From the NCBI GenBank assembly GCA_964431735.1, contig CAYSLJ010000045.1:1-43393 (forward strand): a DNA stretch of 43,393 bases, read 5' to 3'. The notes under the pieces were generated by a model. The model was not told where the DNA came from and did not search any database. It worked only from the letters and a program-made list of their open reading frames with translations. Positions 7,135 through 16,765 of the stretch are shown here, piece after piece. Position 1 is the stretch's first letter, and the number at the start of each line of letters is the position of its first letter. The translations under genes were made by a program, and so were the position numbers. This stretch comes from CALARM01 sp964431735 (GTDB lineage Bacteria > Vulcanimicrobiota > SpSt-956 > JAKJGF01).

Positions 7135-10056
7135 TTAATCTGAATAAGGAAATGAAATCTTAAAAGATGTCCCGCTGTTTCTACTAATTTCTACATGTCC
7201 ATGAAGCTGGTCTATTAAATTAGCCACCAGTTCCATGCCAAGTGTAGATATATGTTCAAGGCTAAAATCTTCAGGTAAACCTGCACCATTATCACTGACT
7301 ATGAGTATAAGTTTTTTACCGCCTTCCAGATAAAATTCTACAAGTATATTGCCTTTCCCGGTGGGGAAGGCATATTTAAGGGAATTAGAGATAAGTTCGT
7401 TTATAATAAGTCCACATGGTATAGCCTGTTTTATATTAAGAATAATATTTTCAGATTTTATATTCAAATTGATATTATATGAATTGATACTGTAAGTGCT
7501 GATGAGATGAGAGGAAAGTTCCTTAATATATTTTGAAAAATCAATTCTGGAAAAATTTTTCGATTGATATAACTTTTCATGAACCATAGCTATAGATTTA
7601 ATCCTGCTTCGACTCTCATTAAATATATTCAATATGGATTTATCCTTAATGGAAGTGGCCTGAAGCAGTAAAAGGCTTGAAATTATCTGTAAATTATTTT
7701 TCACACGATGATGAACTTCCTGTAACAGTGTTTCCTTTTCCTGAAGGAGAGTTATCAGTTCTTTTGTCCTTTCATCTACCATTTCTTCAAGATGGGCTCT
7801 GTAATTTATCAGTTCTTCTTCTGCCCGCCTGAGTTCAGTCATATTCAAATTTGTCTCTATAGCACCTGTAACGTAACCATGTTCATCCACGACAGGACTG
7901 GCTATTACAAGCCAGTATTTCTCATATTTAAGAGAGAACTCCAGTTTTTGAGGTTTACCTGTTTCAATAGCTTTAAGAACAGGACAGTTATTACATGGTT
8001 TATCTCTCATATGAAAAACATTATAACAATATTTACCCAGTAGCCTGTCAGGATTCAGATTAAATTCATCGTATACAGCCCTGTTTACCCATAAGATCTT
8101 CAAATCTCTGTCATGGAAGAATACAAGTTCAGACAGAGCTTCAAGAATAGATGACTTTTCTCTTTCCGAGTCCTTCAGAGCTTTCTCTATTTTTTTTCTT
8201 TCACTTATATCTGTATCTGTGCCTGCTATTCTGAGAGGATTTCCCTTATCATCTCTGGCCACTATTTTTCCTCGATCCAGAATCCATTTCCAGTTACCTG
8301 CTCCGGTTAACACTCTGTATTCTCTTTCATAGCTACCTGTAAGACCTTTCATATGTTCGCCAAGGATTCTTACAGCTTCAGGGATGTCATCAGGATGTAT
8401 CACCCTGGCCCAGGAACTCACATGGGGGCATAGTTCATTATCACTGTATCCGAGCATATCCATAAGACTCTGGCTGTATTTCACATCCCCTGTAGTTATA
8501 TTCCAGTCCCAGAATCCCTGATTACTTCCTTCCAGAACCATGAGTAAACGTTCCTCGCTATCTCTTATATTTTTATCCATATTATATCTTTCCAGAAAAT
8601 TCAGGAAAAGTTCTCCTAACAGTTTAAAGAGAGTAATATCTTCTTTTTTAAAAATCTTTGTTCTCCTTATAGTGGAAACACCGAATATTCCTATAAGCTT
8701 TTTATTCAGATGTAAAGGAATGATCAGTAATGATTGAATCCCCAGGGAGTTCAGTATTTTCCTTTCCTGCTCATCCTGTTTTGTCCCTCTGTGCATATCA
8801 GTAAAGCAAATAAATTCAAAATTATTCAATTTCTTTAATAATCCCGGGAAAGTATCTGTCGAAAGTCCTCGAAAATATTCTTCCAGAGACGTCATATCTT
8901 CGGCATACCAGTCATAAACATGTTCAATCTCAGACAGAGATTCTGAAAAAAGGCATATATAACAATGATCAGTGCCTATGAATTCACCGATAGCCTGTAA
9001 AGCCCAGTTTATATCTCTGTCTATATCGGATGTCTTCATATTAATAAAATGGCTTGATATAGTTGACACAAGGTTCTCTATCTCAATTCTATAATGAAGC
9101 ATTTCATTCGCCTGAAATTTTACCAGTGTCATAGTGATAGCAGATGCAATTTCTTCAAAAAAATTTATCATTTCATGGCTAAAACTATCGGGTCTTCTAT
9201 CAGTAAATTGTAGAATACCGGCTATTTCACTTTTAATGTATAAAGGAATAAGAGCAAGTGATTCATAACCTGTCCTGTTGTATTGTTCAATAATATCTCT
9301 CTTAATCACTTCCATAACACATGGCATATCTGTTGTATTACTGTTTATCCAGAAGCTTCCCATTTCTTTTAAAAATTGCATAACTTCTTTTATTTTTCCG
9401 GGAGAAATATTTTTATATATACAAACGGTACAGGGAAGATTTTCCGAAGGCTTAATAAATTCATTACATGTGTCTGAAGTAATAAAATTCAGGAAAAATT
9501 CATTATAAACAGAGCAATGTAAATATTCGCCTTCTTTCAGGTATATAGCCACCATATCAAAATCTGTAAATTCTTTTATCAATTCAAGAAGCTTCTCAAT
9601 TACTTCAGATTTTTTATTGAAATGCTCTGGCATGCTCAAAATTTTTATCATCAACAAATGTCTGGCATCAGCATATTTACGATCTGTAATATCATGGCCA
9701 TAAAGGCGAACAGACCCGGTCTGTTGAACATAATGGATTAACTGTTCGTACCAGGCATTACCTGTCATTATTTCTCTATAAACCAGTCCTGTGTCTCCTC
9801 TCTGAAATTTCTCTGATATCTTTTCCAGACCTGAAAGCCATGGATGAGTATTTTTTTTCATATCCAGGTCGGGAAACAATTTTTTAGCAGAAGGATTGGC
9901 ATATAAAATATGACCGGACAGACTCATCTCAACAACAGGATCTGGCATAAGGTCAGGAAAAGAATCAAGATATATCATTTTTCCATCTGCTTCCGCCGGA
10001 AAAGAACTTTTATCCTTTTCTACAACTGAGCCGTAACATGTTTCATAATATTTCAT
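7135..10056 (-). CDS. Sensor histidine kinase (PAS-GAF-GAF-PAS-PAS-HisKA_2-HATPase)
   Basis: A 973-aa soluble kinase. An N-terminal PAS (25-130), two GAF domains (about 150-310, 340-485) and two PAS domains (495-620, 625-735) precede a coiled coil and a HisKA_2 dimerisation domain with LLQEVHHRVKNNLQIISSLL (H782/H783), then a HATPase with NELISNSLKYAFP and SDNGAGLP. There is no receiver, so it must phosphorylate a separate protein. The third PAS carries KPCNNCPV, a CxxC placed like the CNKC in the PAS of the sigma54 activator at 16831-18543. The first GAF also has CTVC. These cysteines may bind a metal or respond to redox (inference). The start codon is the first in-frame ATG after a stop; its ribosome site (AAGGAG) is rather far, 16 bases away. 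Confidence 0.92.
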   Translation of the reverse strand: MKYYETCYGSVVEKDKSSFPAEADGKMIYLDSFPDLMPDPVVEMSLSGHILYANPSAKKLFPDLDMKKNTHPWLSGLEKISEKFQRGDTGLVYREIMTGNAWYEQLIHYVQQTGSVRLYGHDITDRKYADARHLLMIKILSMPEHFNKKSEVIEKLLELIKEFTDFDMVAIYLKEGEYLHCSVYNEFFLNFITSDTCNEFIKPSENLPCTVCIYKNISPGKIKEVMQFLKEMGSFWINSNTTDMPCVMEVIKRDIIEQYNRTGYESLALIPLYIKSEIAGILQFTDRRPDSFSHEMINFFEEIASAITMTLVKFQANEMLHYRIEIENLVSTISSHFINMKTSDIDRDINWALQAIGEFIGTDHCYICLFSESLSEIEHVYDWYAEDMTSLEEYFRGLSTDTFPGLLKKLNNFEFICFTDMHRGTKQDEQERKILNSLGIQSLLIIPLHLNKKLIGIFGVSTIRRTKIFKKEDITLFKLLGELFLNFLERYNMDKNIRDSEERLLMVLEGSNQGFWDWNITTGDVKYSQSLMDMLGYSDNELCPHVSSWARVIHPDDIPEAVRILGEHMKGLTGSYEREYRVLTGAGNWKWILDRGKIVARDDKGNPLRIAGTDTDISERKKIEKALKDSEREKSSILEALSELVFFHDRDLKILWVNRAVYDEFNLNPDRLLGKYCYNVFHMRDKPCNNCPVLKAIETGKPQKLEFSLKYEKYWLVIASPVVDEHGYVTGAIETNLNMTELRRAEEELINYRAHLEEMVDERTKELITLLQEKETLLQEVHHRVKNNLQIISSLLLLQATSIKDKSILNIFNESRSRIKSIAMVHEKLYQSKNFSRIDFSKYIKELSSHLISTYSINSYNINLNIKSENIILNIKQAIPCGLIINELISNSLKYAFPTGKGNILVEFYLEGGKKLILIVSDNGAGLPEDFSLEHISTLGMELVANLIDQLHGHVEISRNSGTSFKISFPYSD

Positions 10057-10086
10057 AATCTAATAAATGCCACTCCTTCATCTTAG

Positions 10087-10185
10087 GGGTTGTCAAGAAA
10101 TAACCCAATCATATTTACGTCTATATCGTGACGCGAGGATGATAACCGTTCTAACAATTTACCAGGGTTATTTTCTTACAGTCCC
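10087..10185. repeat. Family A MITE-like element, copy 2
   Basis: 99 bp from GGGTTGTCAAGAAATAACCC to TTATTTTCTTACAGTCCC. The ends are imperfect inverted repeats. The core is reduced to one heptamer (GTGACGCGAGG). Body text such as AATCATATTTAC and ATAACCGTTCT matches copy 3. Confidence 0.75.
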
Positions 10186-10190
10186 TTAGA

Positions 10191-10330
10191 AATATTTATA
10201 TGAGAATCATAATGCGTAACACTTGCCCCGTAACGGGAAGAATAAATACTCATACTTCGTTAGTTAGTGTTTCATAACATGCTCTCTTAATGCGTAATAC
10301 GCAGGGATTAAACGCGTCACGAGACCATTG
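10191..10330. repeat. Degenerate family B material with heptamer remnants
   Basis: Contains ATAATGCGTAACAC, CCCCGTAACGGGAAG, and a core (ACATGCTCTCTTAATGCGTA) matching family B copies. The stop codon of the downstream minus-strand kinase (10317-10319) lies in the CGCGTCACGAGA portion. Confidence 0.45.
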
Positions 10331-12962
10331 TATGTTGATTTACGGCACTCTTATATGGTATACCTCTTTTATCGCAATTTAATGCCTGCTGTATCATTTC
10401 TTCCAGGCTGGCAATAGTAAAAGGTTTAAAGAGTATATCCTTTATACCGAGAGCGCTGACCTTCTCCAGAGGAAGACTATCATTATATCCGGTACAGAGT
10501 ATTATCGGTATATCAGGCTTAATTTCCAACATCTTTCCGGCAAGGTCTGTACCTCTCATAAAGGGCATAGTATAATCTGTTATAACAAGATCAAATTTCT
10601 CCGGCGTCAATTGAAAAAGCTCAAAAGCCTCTTTACTGCTGCTGGTAGCTGTGACGTCATAACCATTATAGGTCATTACCTTTTTAACAAGACAGACTAT
10701 ATCCTCCTCATCATCTACAAATAATATATGACCTCTTGTAAAAGAAACAGGACATAGTTCTTTTACCTCATCTACGGTACATGTTTTTTTTGCAACAGCA
10801 GGTATTAATATATTGAATTCAGTGCCATTACCGGGACAGGTTTCTGCATAAATTATGCCTTCATGGCTTTTCACTATACCATGAACAGTAGAAAGTCCGA
10901 GACCTGTCCCTTCCCCGTATGGTTTGGTAGTAAAGAAGGGATCGAAAATTTTATCCATAATATCATAAGGAATACCTGTGCCGGTGTCTTTTACGGTCAG
11001 GTGTATATAAAGGCCAGGTTCCAAACCGTGATAAAGATCTTTTTCCTTTATGTCCTTCTCAGCAAGACTTATTTCCAGCACACCTCCTCTGTCTTTCATT
11101 GCATAGGCAGCATTTGTACCAAGATTCATTAATATCTGATGCATCTGAACAGGATCTCCAAAGATAATAGCAGACGAAACATCTATTTTCTGGATAATTG
11201 AAATAGTGGAAGGCAATGTAGCGCCAAGGAGTTTAACCACTTCTTTAATTATTAATTTGAAGTCGAAAAACTCTTTTACCTGTTCACTCTGCCTGCTGAA
11301 GGTAAGTATCTGTTTGACGAGATCCCTTGCCCTGCAGCCTGCTCTCAAAACTTTTCCCAGATCATACCTTAATTCTGAATTTCCGTTACAATGTGTTGAA
11401 AGACATATCTCTGTAAAACCAATTATAGAGGCAAGTATATTATTGAAATCATGGGCAATTCCACCGGCAAGTGTTCCTATAGCTTCGAGTTTCTGAGCCT
11501 GCCTCAATTGTTTCTCTATCAGAATAAGTTCTTCTTCAGCTCTTTTTCTTTCACTGATATCTACAAGAGAAATTACTGTTCCCCCTTTTTTACCTGCAAG
11601 AGGGGTTACATTTAACAAAAACCATATATTCCGGTCATTGAGTTTGTATTCATATTCACAGGAAAAATACTGGAGAGACCCCTTCACTACCCTGGAAATG
11701 CCCTCCAGAACACCGGGTTTCTTTCCGGAAAGTTTCTCTGTTTCCCTCTGCCATACAATCATATAATCTTTACCTATATCTGAAGAATGGTCGGATGGCC
11801 CCCTCTCTTTATAAAAATTTTCCCATGCCTCGTTTACAGAAGTAACTATTCCATTTCTATCCAGAACGGCGACTCTGGCTTTCATAGAATTTATTACCGC
11901 CTTATTTAATTCTTCCTGTGATTCTTCAAGAGCCTGAAGCATTTCATTTATAGATTTTGCAAGGAATGTGAGCTCATCATGGTACCCGTTAATAAAAACC
12001 CTCTCCCTAAGATTGCTTGTCCTGCCTATAAAAGTCATCTTACTGCTCAGATTGATTAACCGTGACAAAATAAGTTTATGGAGAAGCAATAAAGTAATAA
12101 AACTCACAGTCAGTCCGGTAAAAAGGAAATAGAAAAGAATGTACATTATACTTGTCTTCCCCTGTCTGTATATCTTTCTTTCTACATTTACCTTTAATAA
12201 AAGAGCAGGTTTTTCATATATATCGTTCAGGAGACTGTAAGCACATACTGTTTTTTCATCTACAGGCTGAACAATAGAAAAATTTTTCCCATATAACAGT
12301 TGCGTTGCTTCTCCGGAAATTACCGGATAGTGAAGAGGATATAAATCGAGAGATAAGTGAAGGTCATGTTCTATTTTTCTCATCACTATCTCATTTAAAT
12401 AGTGTCCCATAATAAGTGTACCCATTACGGGACCTTCAAACCGACTTGTAATCACAGGACGTGAATCAATAATCACAGGGCCTTCTTTAAGGAGAATAAT
12501 TCCTACAATCTTGCTGTCTTTATCTTTATGTTCAGTAAGGATTCTGTTATCGGAGAGAATATCTTTAAAGAAATTATCTTCAACAGCTATAAATTTATTA
12601 TGTTCCAGATCAAAATATTTTCCGTAGATAAAACGGCCGGAAATATCAGTATAAATCATAAGATTAATATTCTGTTCAAAAAAGACTTTCTCCAGAAGAT
12701 TTGCCCTGATATAATGTTCATTTCTATCCTGAACAAACCTGTATGTATCATCCCATGCCGACCAGTCAATATTCAATGTATCTATAACGGAGTTTTCATG
12801 TTCTATAGCATTTAAAGCTCTCTCTAGATGTTGCTCTGTATATTCTTTTTCCAGGCTGGAAAAATTCTCCAGAAAAAGATGTTCACATATAACATATAAA
12901 ATTCCCAGCAAGATCATAAAGGTTATGAATATGATAAAAAAGGCTTTTTTATGTAAACTCAT
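10317..12962 (-). CDS. Membrane hybrid histidine kinase (CHASE4-HAMP-PAS-HisKA-HATPase-REC)
   Basis: 881 aa. TM1 is at 7-29 (FFIIFITFMILLGILYVI) and a periplasmic CHASE4 domain follows (about 35-270; signature IDWSAWDDTYRFVQDRN). TM2 lies near 275-300, then HAMP (300-350), PAS (355-470), HisKA with H504 in GGIAHDFNN, HATPase (NLGTNAAYAM, GTGIP, GTGLGLSTVHG) and a receiver with D796 in VITDYTMPFMRG. It senses an extracytoplasmic ligand; the ligand of CHASE4 is not known in general. It has its own SD (AAGGGA). It lies between two other receptor genes on the same strand but is separated from both by repeat elements, so one long operon is doubtful. Confidence 0.93.
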   Translation of the reverse strand: MSLHKKAFFIIFITFMILLGILYVICEHLFLENFSSLEKEYTEQHLERALNAIEHENSVIDTLNIDWSAWDDTYRFVQDRNEHYIRANLLEKVFFEQNINLMIYTDISGRFIYGKYFDLEHNKFIAVEDNFFKDILSDNRILTEHKDKDSKIVGIILLKEGPVIIDSRPVITSRFEGPVMGTLIMGHYLNEIVMRKIEHDLHLSLDLYPLHYPVISGEATQLLYGKNFSIVQPVDEKTVCAYSLLNDIYEKPALLLKVNVERKIYRQGKTSIMYILFYFLFTGLTVSFITLLLLHKLILSRLINLSSKMTFIGRTSNLRERVFINGYHDELTFLAKSINEMLQALEESQEELNKAVINSMKARVAVLDRNGIVTSVNEAWENFYKERGPSDHSSDIGKDYMIVWQRETEKLSGKKPGVLEGISRVVKGSLQYFSCEYEYKLNDRNIWFLLNVTPLAGKKGGTVISLVDISERKRAEEELILIEKQLRQAQKLEAIGTLAGGIAHDFNNILASIIGFTEICLSTHCNGNSELRYDLGKVLRAGCRARDLVKQILTFSRQSEQVKEFFDFKLIIKEVVKLLGATLPSTISIIQKIDVSSAIIFGDPVQMHQILMNLGTNAAYAMKDRGGVLEISLAEKDIKEKDLYHGLEPGLYIHLTVKDTGTGIPYDIMDKIFDPFFTTKPYGEGTGLGLSTVHGIVKSHEGIIYAETCPGNGTEFNILIPAVAKKTCTVDEVKELCPVSFTRGHILFVDDEEDIVCLVKKVMTYNGYDVTATSSSKEAFELFQLTPEKFDLVITDYTMPFMRGTDLAGKMLEIKPDIPIILCTGYNDSLPLEKVSALGIKDILFKPFTIASLEEMIQQALNCDKRGIPYKSAVNQHTMVS

Positions 12963-12998
12963 GATCTACAACTTCCCTTCTCTCTTATTCAGTTTAAT

Positions 12999-13096
12999 TT
13001 ACTGAGGTGAGCATAAATAATACACATATGCTCTCGTGACGCGTAACGCGTGACAGGAGAAAAACGTTTATTACATACTTATACTCAGGTCAGTAT
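12999..13096. repeat. Family B repeat element, best-preserved copy
   Basis: 98 bp. Left end TTACTGAGGTGAGCATAAA and right end TATACTCAGGTCAGTAT are imperfect inverted repeats. The centre (13036-13056) has heptamers GTGACGC, GTAACGC, GTGACAG. Related copies lie at 21341-21440 and 22241-22319. Confidence 0.7.
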
Positions 13097-13112
13097 CTCT
13101 AATATATAAAGA

Positions 13113-16100
13113 TCAAAACGTATTAAACCTTACATATTCAGAATCTTCATTATCAATTGTATCCAGTTCAATTAATCTTGCCGGTTGCAGTTTTGCAGGT
13201 TTCTTTTTACCATTACCGCCATCACTTCTGGACTTTTTTATAACATAAGGTTGTTCCGATGATTTACCCTGAGAATCCACTTTAAAAAAGGAAATAATTT
13301 CCTGAAGTTGATTGGCCTGATGTGACAGTTCTTCTGCAGTGGAAGCAAGTTCTTCAGAAACACCCGAATTTTGCTGTATTACCAGATCCAGTTGCTGAAT
13401 AGCCCTGTTTATCTGTTCGGAACCGGTGCTCTGTTCATTGCTTGCACAGCTTATTTCCTGAACAAGTTCTGCAGTTTTCTGTATATCGGGAACCATTCTA
13501 TCAAGCATTTCACCGGCTTTTTCTGCAATTCCCACACTTGTTTCAGACAGTTCTCCGATTTCCTGAGCTGCCACCTGACTTCTTTCCGCAAGTTTTCTTA
13601 CCTCTGCTGCAACAACAGCAAACCCTTTGCCATGTTCGCCTGCTCTTGCCGCTTCAATAGCTGCATTCAGTGCCAGCATATTGGTCTGCCTTGCTATCTC
13701 TTCTATAATAGCGATTTTGCCTGCTATTTTTCTCATAGCTTCCACTGTTTCCATTACAGACTTACCACCTTCTTTTGCATCTTCCGATGCCTTCATGGCA
13801 ATCTTTTCAGTCTGCTGGGCATTATCGGCATTCTGCTTTATATTTGCCGCCATCTGTTCCATAGAAGAAGATACCTCTTCGGCAGAAGCTGCCTGTTCCG
13901 TATTGCCCTGGGATAACTGTTCGGAAGTGTCATTCATCTCACTGCTCCCTCTCGCCACATTATCTGATGCAGAAGTCAATCTGCTGACAAAATCTCTGAG
14001 CTTTACAACCATTTGCTGAAGCGATATCATAAGCCTGTCCTGTTCTGAGGCCGCTGTAGCTTCTACCATAAGGTTACCTGCCGATATTTCACCTGTAATG
14101 GAGGCAATATCATGAAGGTAGACAACCATTCGTTTAAGAGCCTTCATAAGCTTATCCCCGTCCGAACGTTCCTGAACCTGTACATTCAGATTACCACATG
14201 CAATTTCTTCTGCAATATGTGTAATATTATTCAGATTATCTATAAGAACATTCACATTGTTCTTAATTTTATTAAAATCTCCGTTATAATTATCTGTAAT
14301 CTTCTCCGGTATATTACCTTTACTTATACTTTCCACATAGTCTGCAGACATATTAAGAGGGTCTATTACAGAATCAAGGGTATCATTTATACCTTTTACA
14401 ATCTTTCTGAAATCTCCGTTAAATCTCGACACATCACCTCTTGCGTCCAGCCTGCCTTCTACTGCAGCCAGTGTAAGCTTATCTACTTCATTTATCAGAG
14501 ACATAATACAGGCAACCATTACCTTTAATGACTGCATAAGTTTATCCTGTCCTGACCTTTCTCTGATTTCTATATCCAGATTACCATCTGAAATTTTTTC
14601 TGCTATAACAGTTATACCATTCAGTGCTTCTATGAGCTGATTTATATTATTTTTAATTACATTGAAATCTCCCTTATAAGAAACAGTAATTTTTTCCGGC
14701 ATATTTCCTCTGCTTATTCTGTCAATATAGTCTGCTGCCACATTAAGGGGATTTATTATTAAATCCAGAGACTCATTAAACCCTCTCAGGATTTTACGAT
14801 ATACGCCCTGAAGTTTATCTGCATCTGCTCTTATATTTAAATTACCTTCTTTAGCGGCATTTATTACAACACCTGTTTCTACCACGAGTCCTTCTATCGC
14901 ATCAATACAGTTATTCAGGTTATTTTTGATTTCATTAAAATCTCCCCTGTAGGAATCGGTAATCTTAGGAGGAGTATCTCCTTTTGAAATTCTGTCTATA
15001 TACTCTGCCGCCACATTCAGAGGTCCTATAACTGCATCAAGAAGACCGTTTATACCTTCTATAATAGCTCTGAATTCGAAATTAATCCTGTCCGGCTCTC
15101 CCCTGACATCCAGTTTACCTGCAGTTGTCGCTTCAATAAGCTTTGTTGTTTCCTGCTGTAAACTCTTAATTATCCCTGTTATATTACGAACAATGAAAAA
15201 TCCGAACAATATAGTAAGCACTATGGCAATGAAAGCGACAATTACAGCAATTAATTTTATCTGGTTCAAACCGTCAAGAAACTCTTCCTGATAGGCACTG
15301 CAGCCTATGACCCACTTCAATTCAGGAAAATATACACAGCCTGCAACCTTCATCCTTGCCGACTTCTCACCTTTATTCTTCCAGGGATAATAACTGATAT
15401 AAATCTCCCCTTCTTTTAACTTTACTGTATTATTTATCATATCCTGAATAAACAAATTTCCCGAAGAATCTTCCATATTCCATATATTTTCTCCGTCTCT
15501 TTTTCTTCCGGCAGATAAAATGTAATCACCTTTATTTTTTCCTTCACTTCCGTCCAGTATAAAAACATATCCGGTCTTTCCTATAACCAGTTTCGAAATA
15601 CTATCGAGTAAAGACTTCTGACATAATTTTTCATCCATACCAACATATAATACGCCTATAATATTGCCTCTAACATCCTTTATTGGCTTATAGGCAGTAA
15701 GATACCATTTCCCAACTACTATTGCCCTGCCACGAAATGTTTCCCCTCTCATGACAGTTTCATATACCGGTGAAGATGCAGGTATATATGTTCCGACAGC
15801 TCTTGTACCATCCTGTTTTTTCACATTTGTAGATATTCTCAATAAACCTTCCGGTATAACCTGAAATATGGTACAGGTCACACCCAGCATTTTCTGTATT
15901 TTATCTACTCCTTCATAGTTATAAGCAATATTTCTGCCATTCATCTTCATGGAAGGTATGGAGATTTTCCTTGCAGATTTATCATCCTGGTTTACAGCAT
16001 TAATGTATATTGAATTAATTTCATCCATGTCAGGTCTGGAAGAAAAAATTATATATTCTGCCACTGTTAAATTATTATTCAGATTATTCTGAAGCAAATC

Positions 16101-16286
16101 ATATACATTCCTCACTTCCTCTGAAATAAAGAATCCCTGTTGTTTCAGGTTCTCTTCAATCTGTTTCAATGTTTCTTTTCTGGCAGTATTATAACTGAAA
16201 AAACCGAGCACTATTATTGGCACAACAGCCAGTATAACAAAGAACATAAGCTTCCACCTGATACTTATTTTATCTATTATTTTCAT
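13113..16286 (-). CDS. Methyl-accepting chemotaxis protein with Cache sensor and poly-HAMP linker
   Basis: A 1057-aa chemoreceptor. TM1 is at about 12-30, then an extracytoplasmic double Cache-type sensor (about 35-340; VGTYIPASSPVYETVMRGE, KPIKDVRGNIIGVLYVG, YYPWKN), then TM2 at about 345-367. An unusually long run of HAMP-like units spans about 370-775. Three copies of PLNVAAxYIDRISKGxxPxKIT followed by YxGDFNxIKNN are readable. The signalling domain (about 790-1030) has the hairpin tip NMLALNAAIEAARAGEHGKG. No CheR-tethering pentapeptide is visible at the C-terminus. The upstream region holds a polypurine SD, a family A element and a sigma54-type promoter (16651-16667), so the flanking NtrC-type activator may control it. 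No che genes are in the window. Confidence 0.94.
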   Translation of the reverse strand: MKIIDKISIRWKLMFFVILAVVPIIVLGFFSYNTARKETLKQIEENLKQQGFFISEEVRNVYDLLQNNLNNNLTVAEYIIFSSRPDMDEINSIYINAVNQDDKSARKISIPSMKMNGRNIAYNYEGVDKIQKMLGVTCTIFQVIPEGLLRISTNVKKQDGTRAVGTYIPASSPVYETVMRGETFRGRAIVVGKWYLTAYKPIKDVRGNIIGVLYVGMDEKLCQKSLLDSISKLVIGKTGYVFILDGSEGKNKGDYILSAGRKRDGENIWNMEDSSGNLFIQDMINNTVKLKEGEIYISYYPWKNKGEKSARMKVAGCVYFPELKWVIGCSAYQEEFLDGLNQIKLIAVIVAFIAIVLTILFGFFIVRNITGIIKSLQQETTKLIEATTAGKLDVRGEPDRINFEFRAIIEGINGLLDAVIGPLNVAAEYIDRISKGDTPPKITDSYRGDFNEIKNNLNNCIDAIEGLVVETGVVINAAKEGNLNIRADADKLQGVYRKILRGFNESLDLIINPLNVAADYIDRISRGNMPEKITVSYKGDFNVIKNNINQLIEALNGITVIAEKISDGNLDIEIRERSGQDKLMQSLKVMVACIMSLINEVDKLTLAAVEGRLDARGDVSRFNGDFRKIVKGINDTLDSVIDPLNMSADYVESISKGNIPEKITDNYNGDFNKIKNNVNVLIDNLNNITHIAEEIACGNLNVQVQERSDGDKLMKALKRMVVYLHDIASITGEISAGNLMVEATAASEQDRLMISLQQMVVKLRDFVSRLTSASDNVARGSSEMNDTSEQLSQGNTEQAASAEEVSSSMEQMAANIKQNADNAQQTEKIAMKASEDAKEGGKSVMETVEAMRKIAGKIAIIEEIARQTNMLALNAAIEAARAGEHGKGFAVVAAEVRKLAERSQVAAQEIGELSETSVGIAEKAGEMLDRMVPDIQKTAELVQEISCASNEQSTGSEQINRAIQQLDLVIQQNSGVSEELASTAEELSHQANQLQEIISFFKVDSQGKSSEQPYVIKKSRSDGGNGKKKPAKLQPARLIELDTIDNEDSEYVRFNTF

Positions 16287-16287
16287 A

Positions 16288-16312
16288 ACTCTCTCTCTCC
16301 CTCTCTCTAAAT
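16288..16312. promoter_or_regulatory. Polypurine (GA-rich) ribosome-binding tract
   Basis: On the minus strand an AGAGAGGGAGAGAGAGAG tract ends 2 bases before the chemoreceptor ATG. It includes GGGAG as the likely SD, and the dinucleotide repeat could vary in length by slippage. Confidence 0.4.
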
Positions 16313-16346
16313 AGTAATTTTCTAAACTCTACCTGTCTGTAAATAC

Positions 16347-16390
16347 TCAGCAGTCAGCTATAAAATTTTCATATAAAAGCTAACTGCTGA
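16347..16390. repeat. Hairpin of CAGT/ACTG-class 7-bp repeats
   Basis: Arms TCAGCAGTCAGCT (16347-16359) and AGCTAACTGCTGA (16378-16390) pair with one mismatch. The right arm continues as 7-bp units ACTGCTG, ACTGCTA. It lies in the 5' leader of the chemoreceptor gene. Confidence 0.55.
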
Positions 16391-16438
16391 CTGCTATCAG
16401 CCGAATGCCTGCAAATATACTCATACACGATTTGGTAA

Positions 16439-16560
16439 GGGTCTGTAAAAAATAACTCCATCATATTTACAGTCTATATCGTGACGCGTAACGCGTAACG
16501 CGTTACGCGAGGATAATAACCGTTCTGACAATTTTGCAAGGGTTATTTCTTTACAGTCTC
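16439..16560. repeat. Family A MITE-like element, copy 3 (fullest)
   Basis: 122 bp. Left end GGGTCTGTAAAAAATAACTC and right end GGTTATTTCTTTACAGTCTC are inverted repeats. The core 16481-16508 has four heptamers (GTGACGC, GTAACGC, GTAACGC, GTTACGC). It lies inside the predicted leader of the sigma54-driven transcript. Confidence 0.78.
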
Positions 16561-16650
16561 TAAATAAATTAATTTTATCCCCTCCTTATAATATTTTATA
16601 GAAATCAACAAAAGGTTATAATAAAAAAAATTAATACAATAATATAATAG

Positions 16651-16667
16651 AGCAGGATAAATGCCAG
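16651..16667 (-). promoter_or_regulatory. Candidate sigma54 (-24/-12) promoter for the chemoreceptor gene
   Basis: On the minus strand CTGGCATTTATCCTGCT. The -24 GG and -12 GC are separated by 10 bases as required, TGGCA matches the -24 box, and CTGCT is one base from TTGCT. It points to the chemoreceptor gene, about 365 bases downstream. Dyads lie 100-165 bp upstream, and the adjacent gene encodes a GAFTGA-type activator. The rest of 16561-16830 is very AT-rich, with several TATAAT-like strings in both strands that I do not call. Confidence 0.5.
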
Positions 16668-16765
16668 ATTACAAGAAAAAAATAATAATAGCAGGAAAAA
16701 TAATATAAAAACTCGATTCAATATATGTAACAGTAAAAATAAAATAAAATAAAGTTAAGAAAAAC

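Noticed and set aside
13371..14019. Cysteine/phenylalanine-rich frames opposite the chemoreceptor signalling domain
   Set aside because: They are opposite a highly conserved coding region, and their odd composition reflects antisense reading of alanine/glutamate-rich codons.
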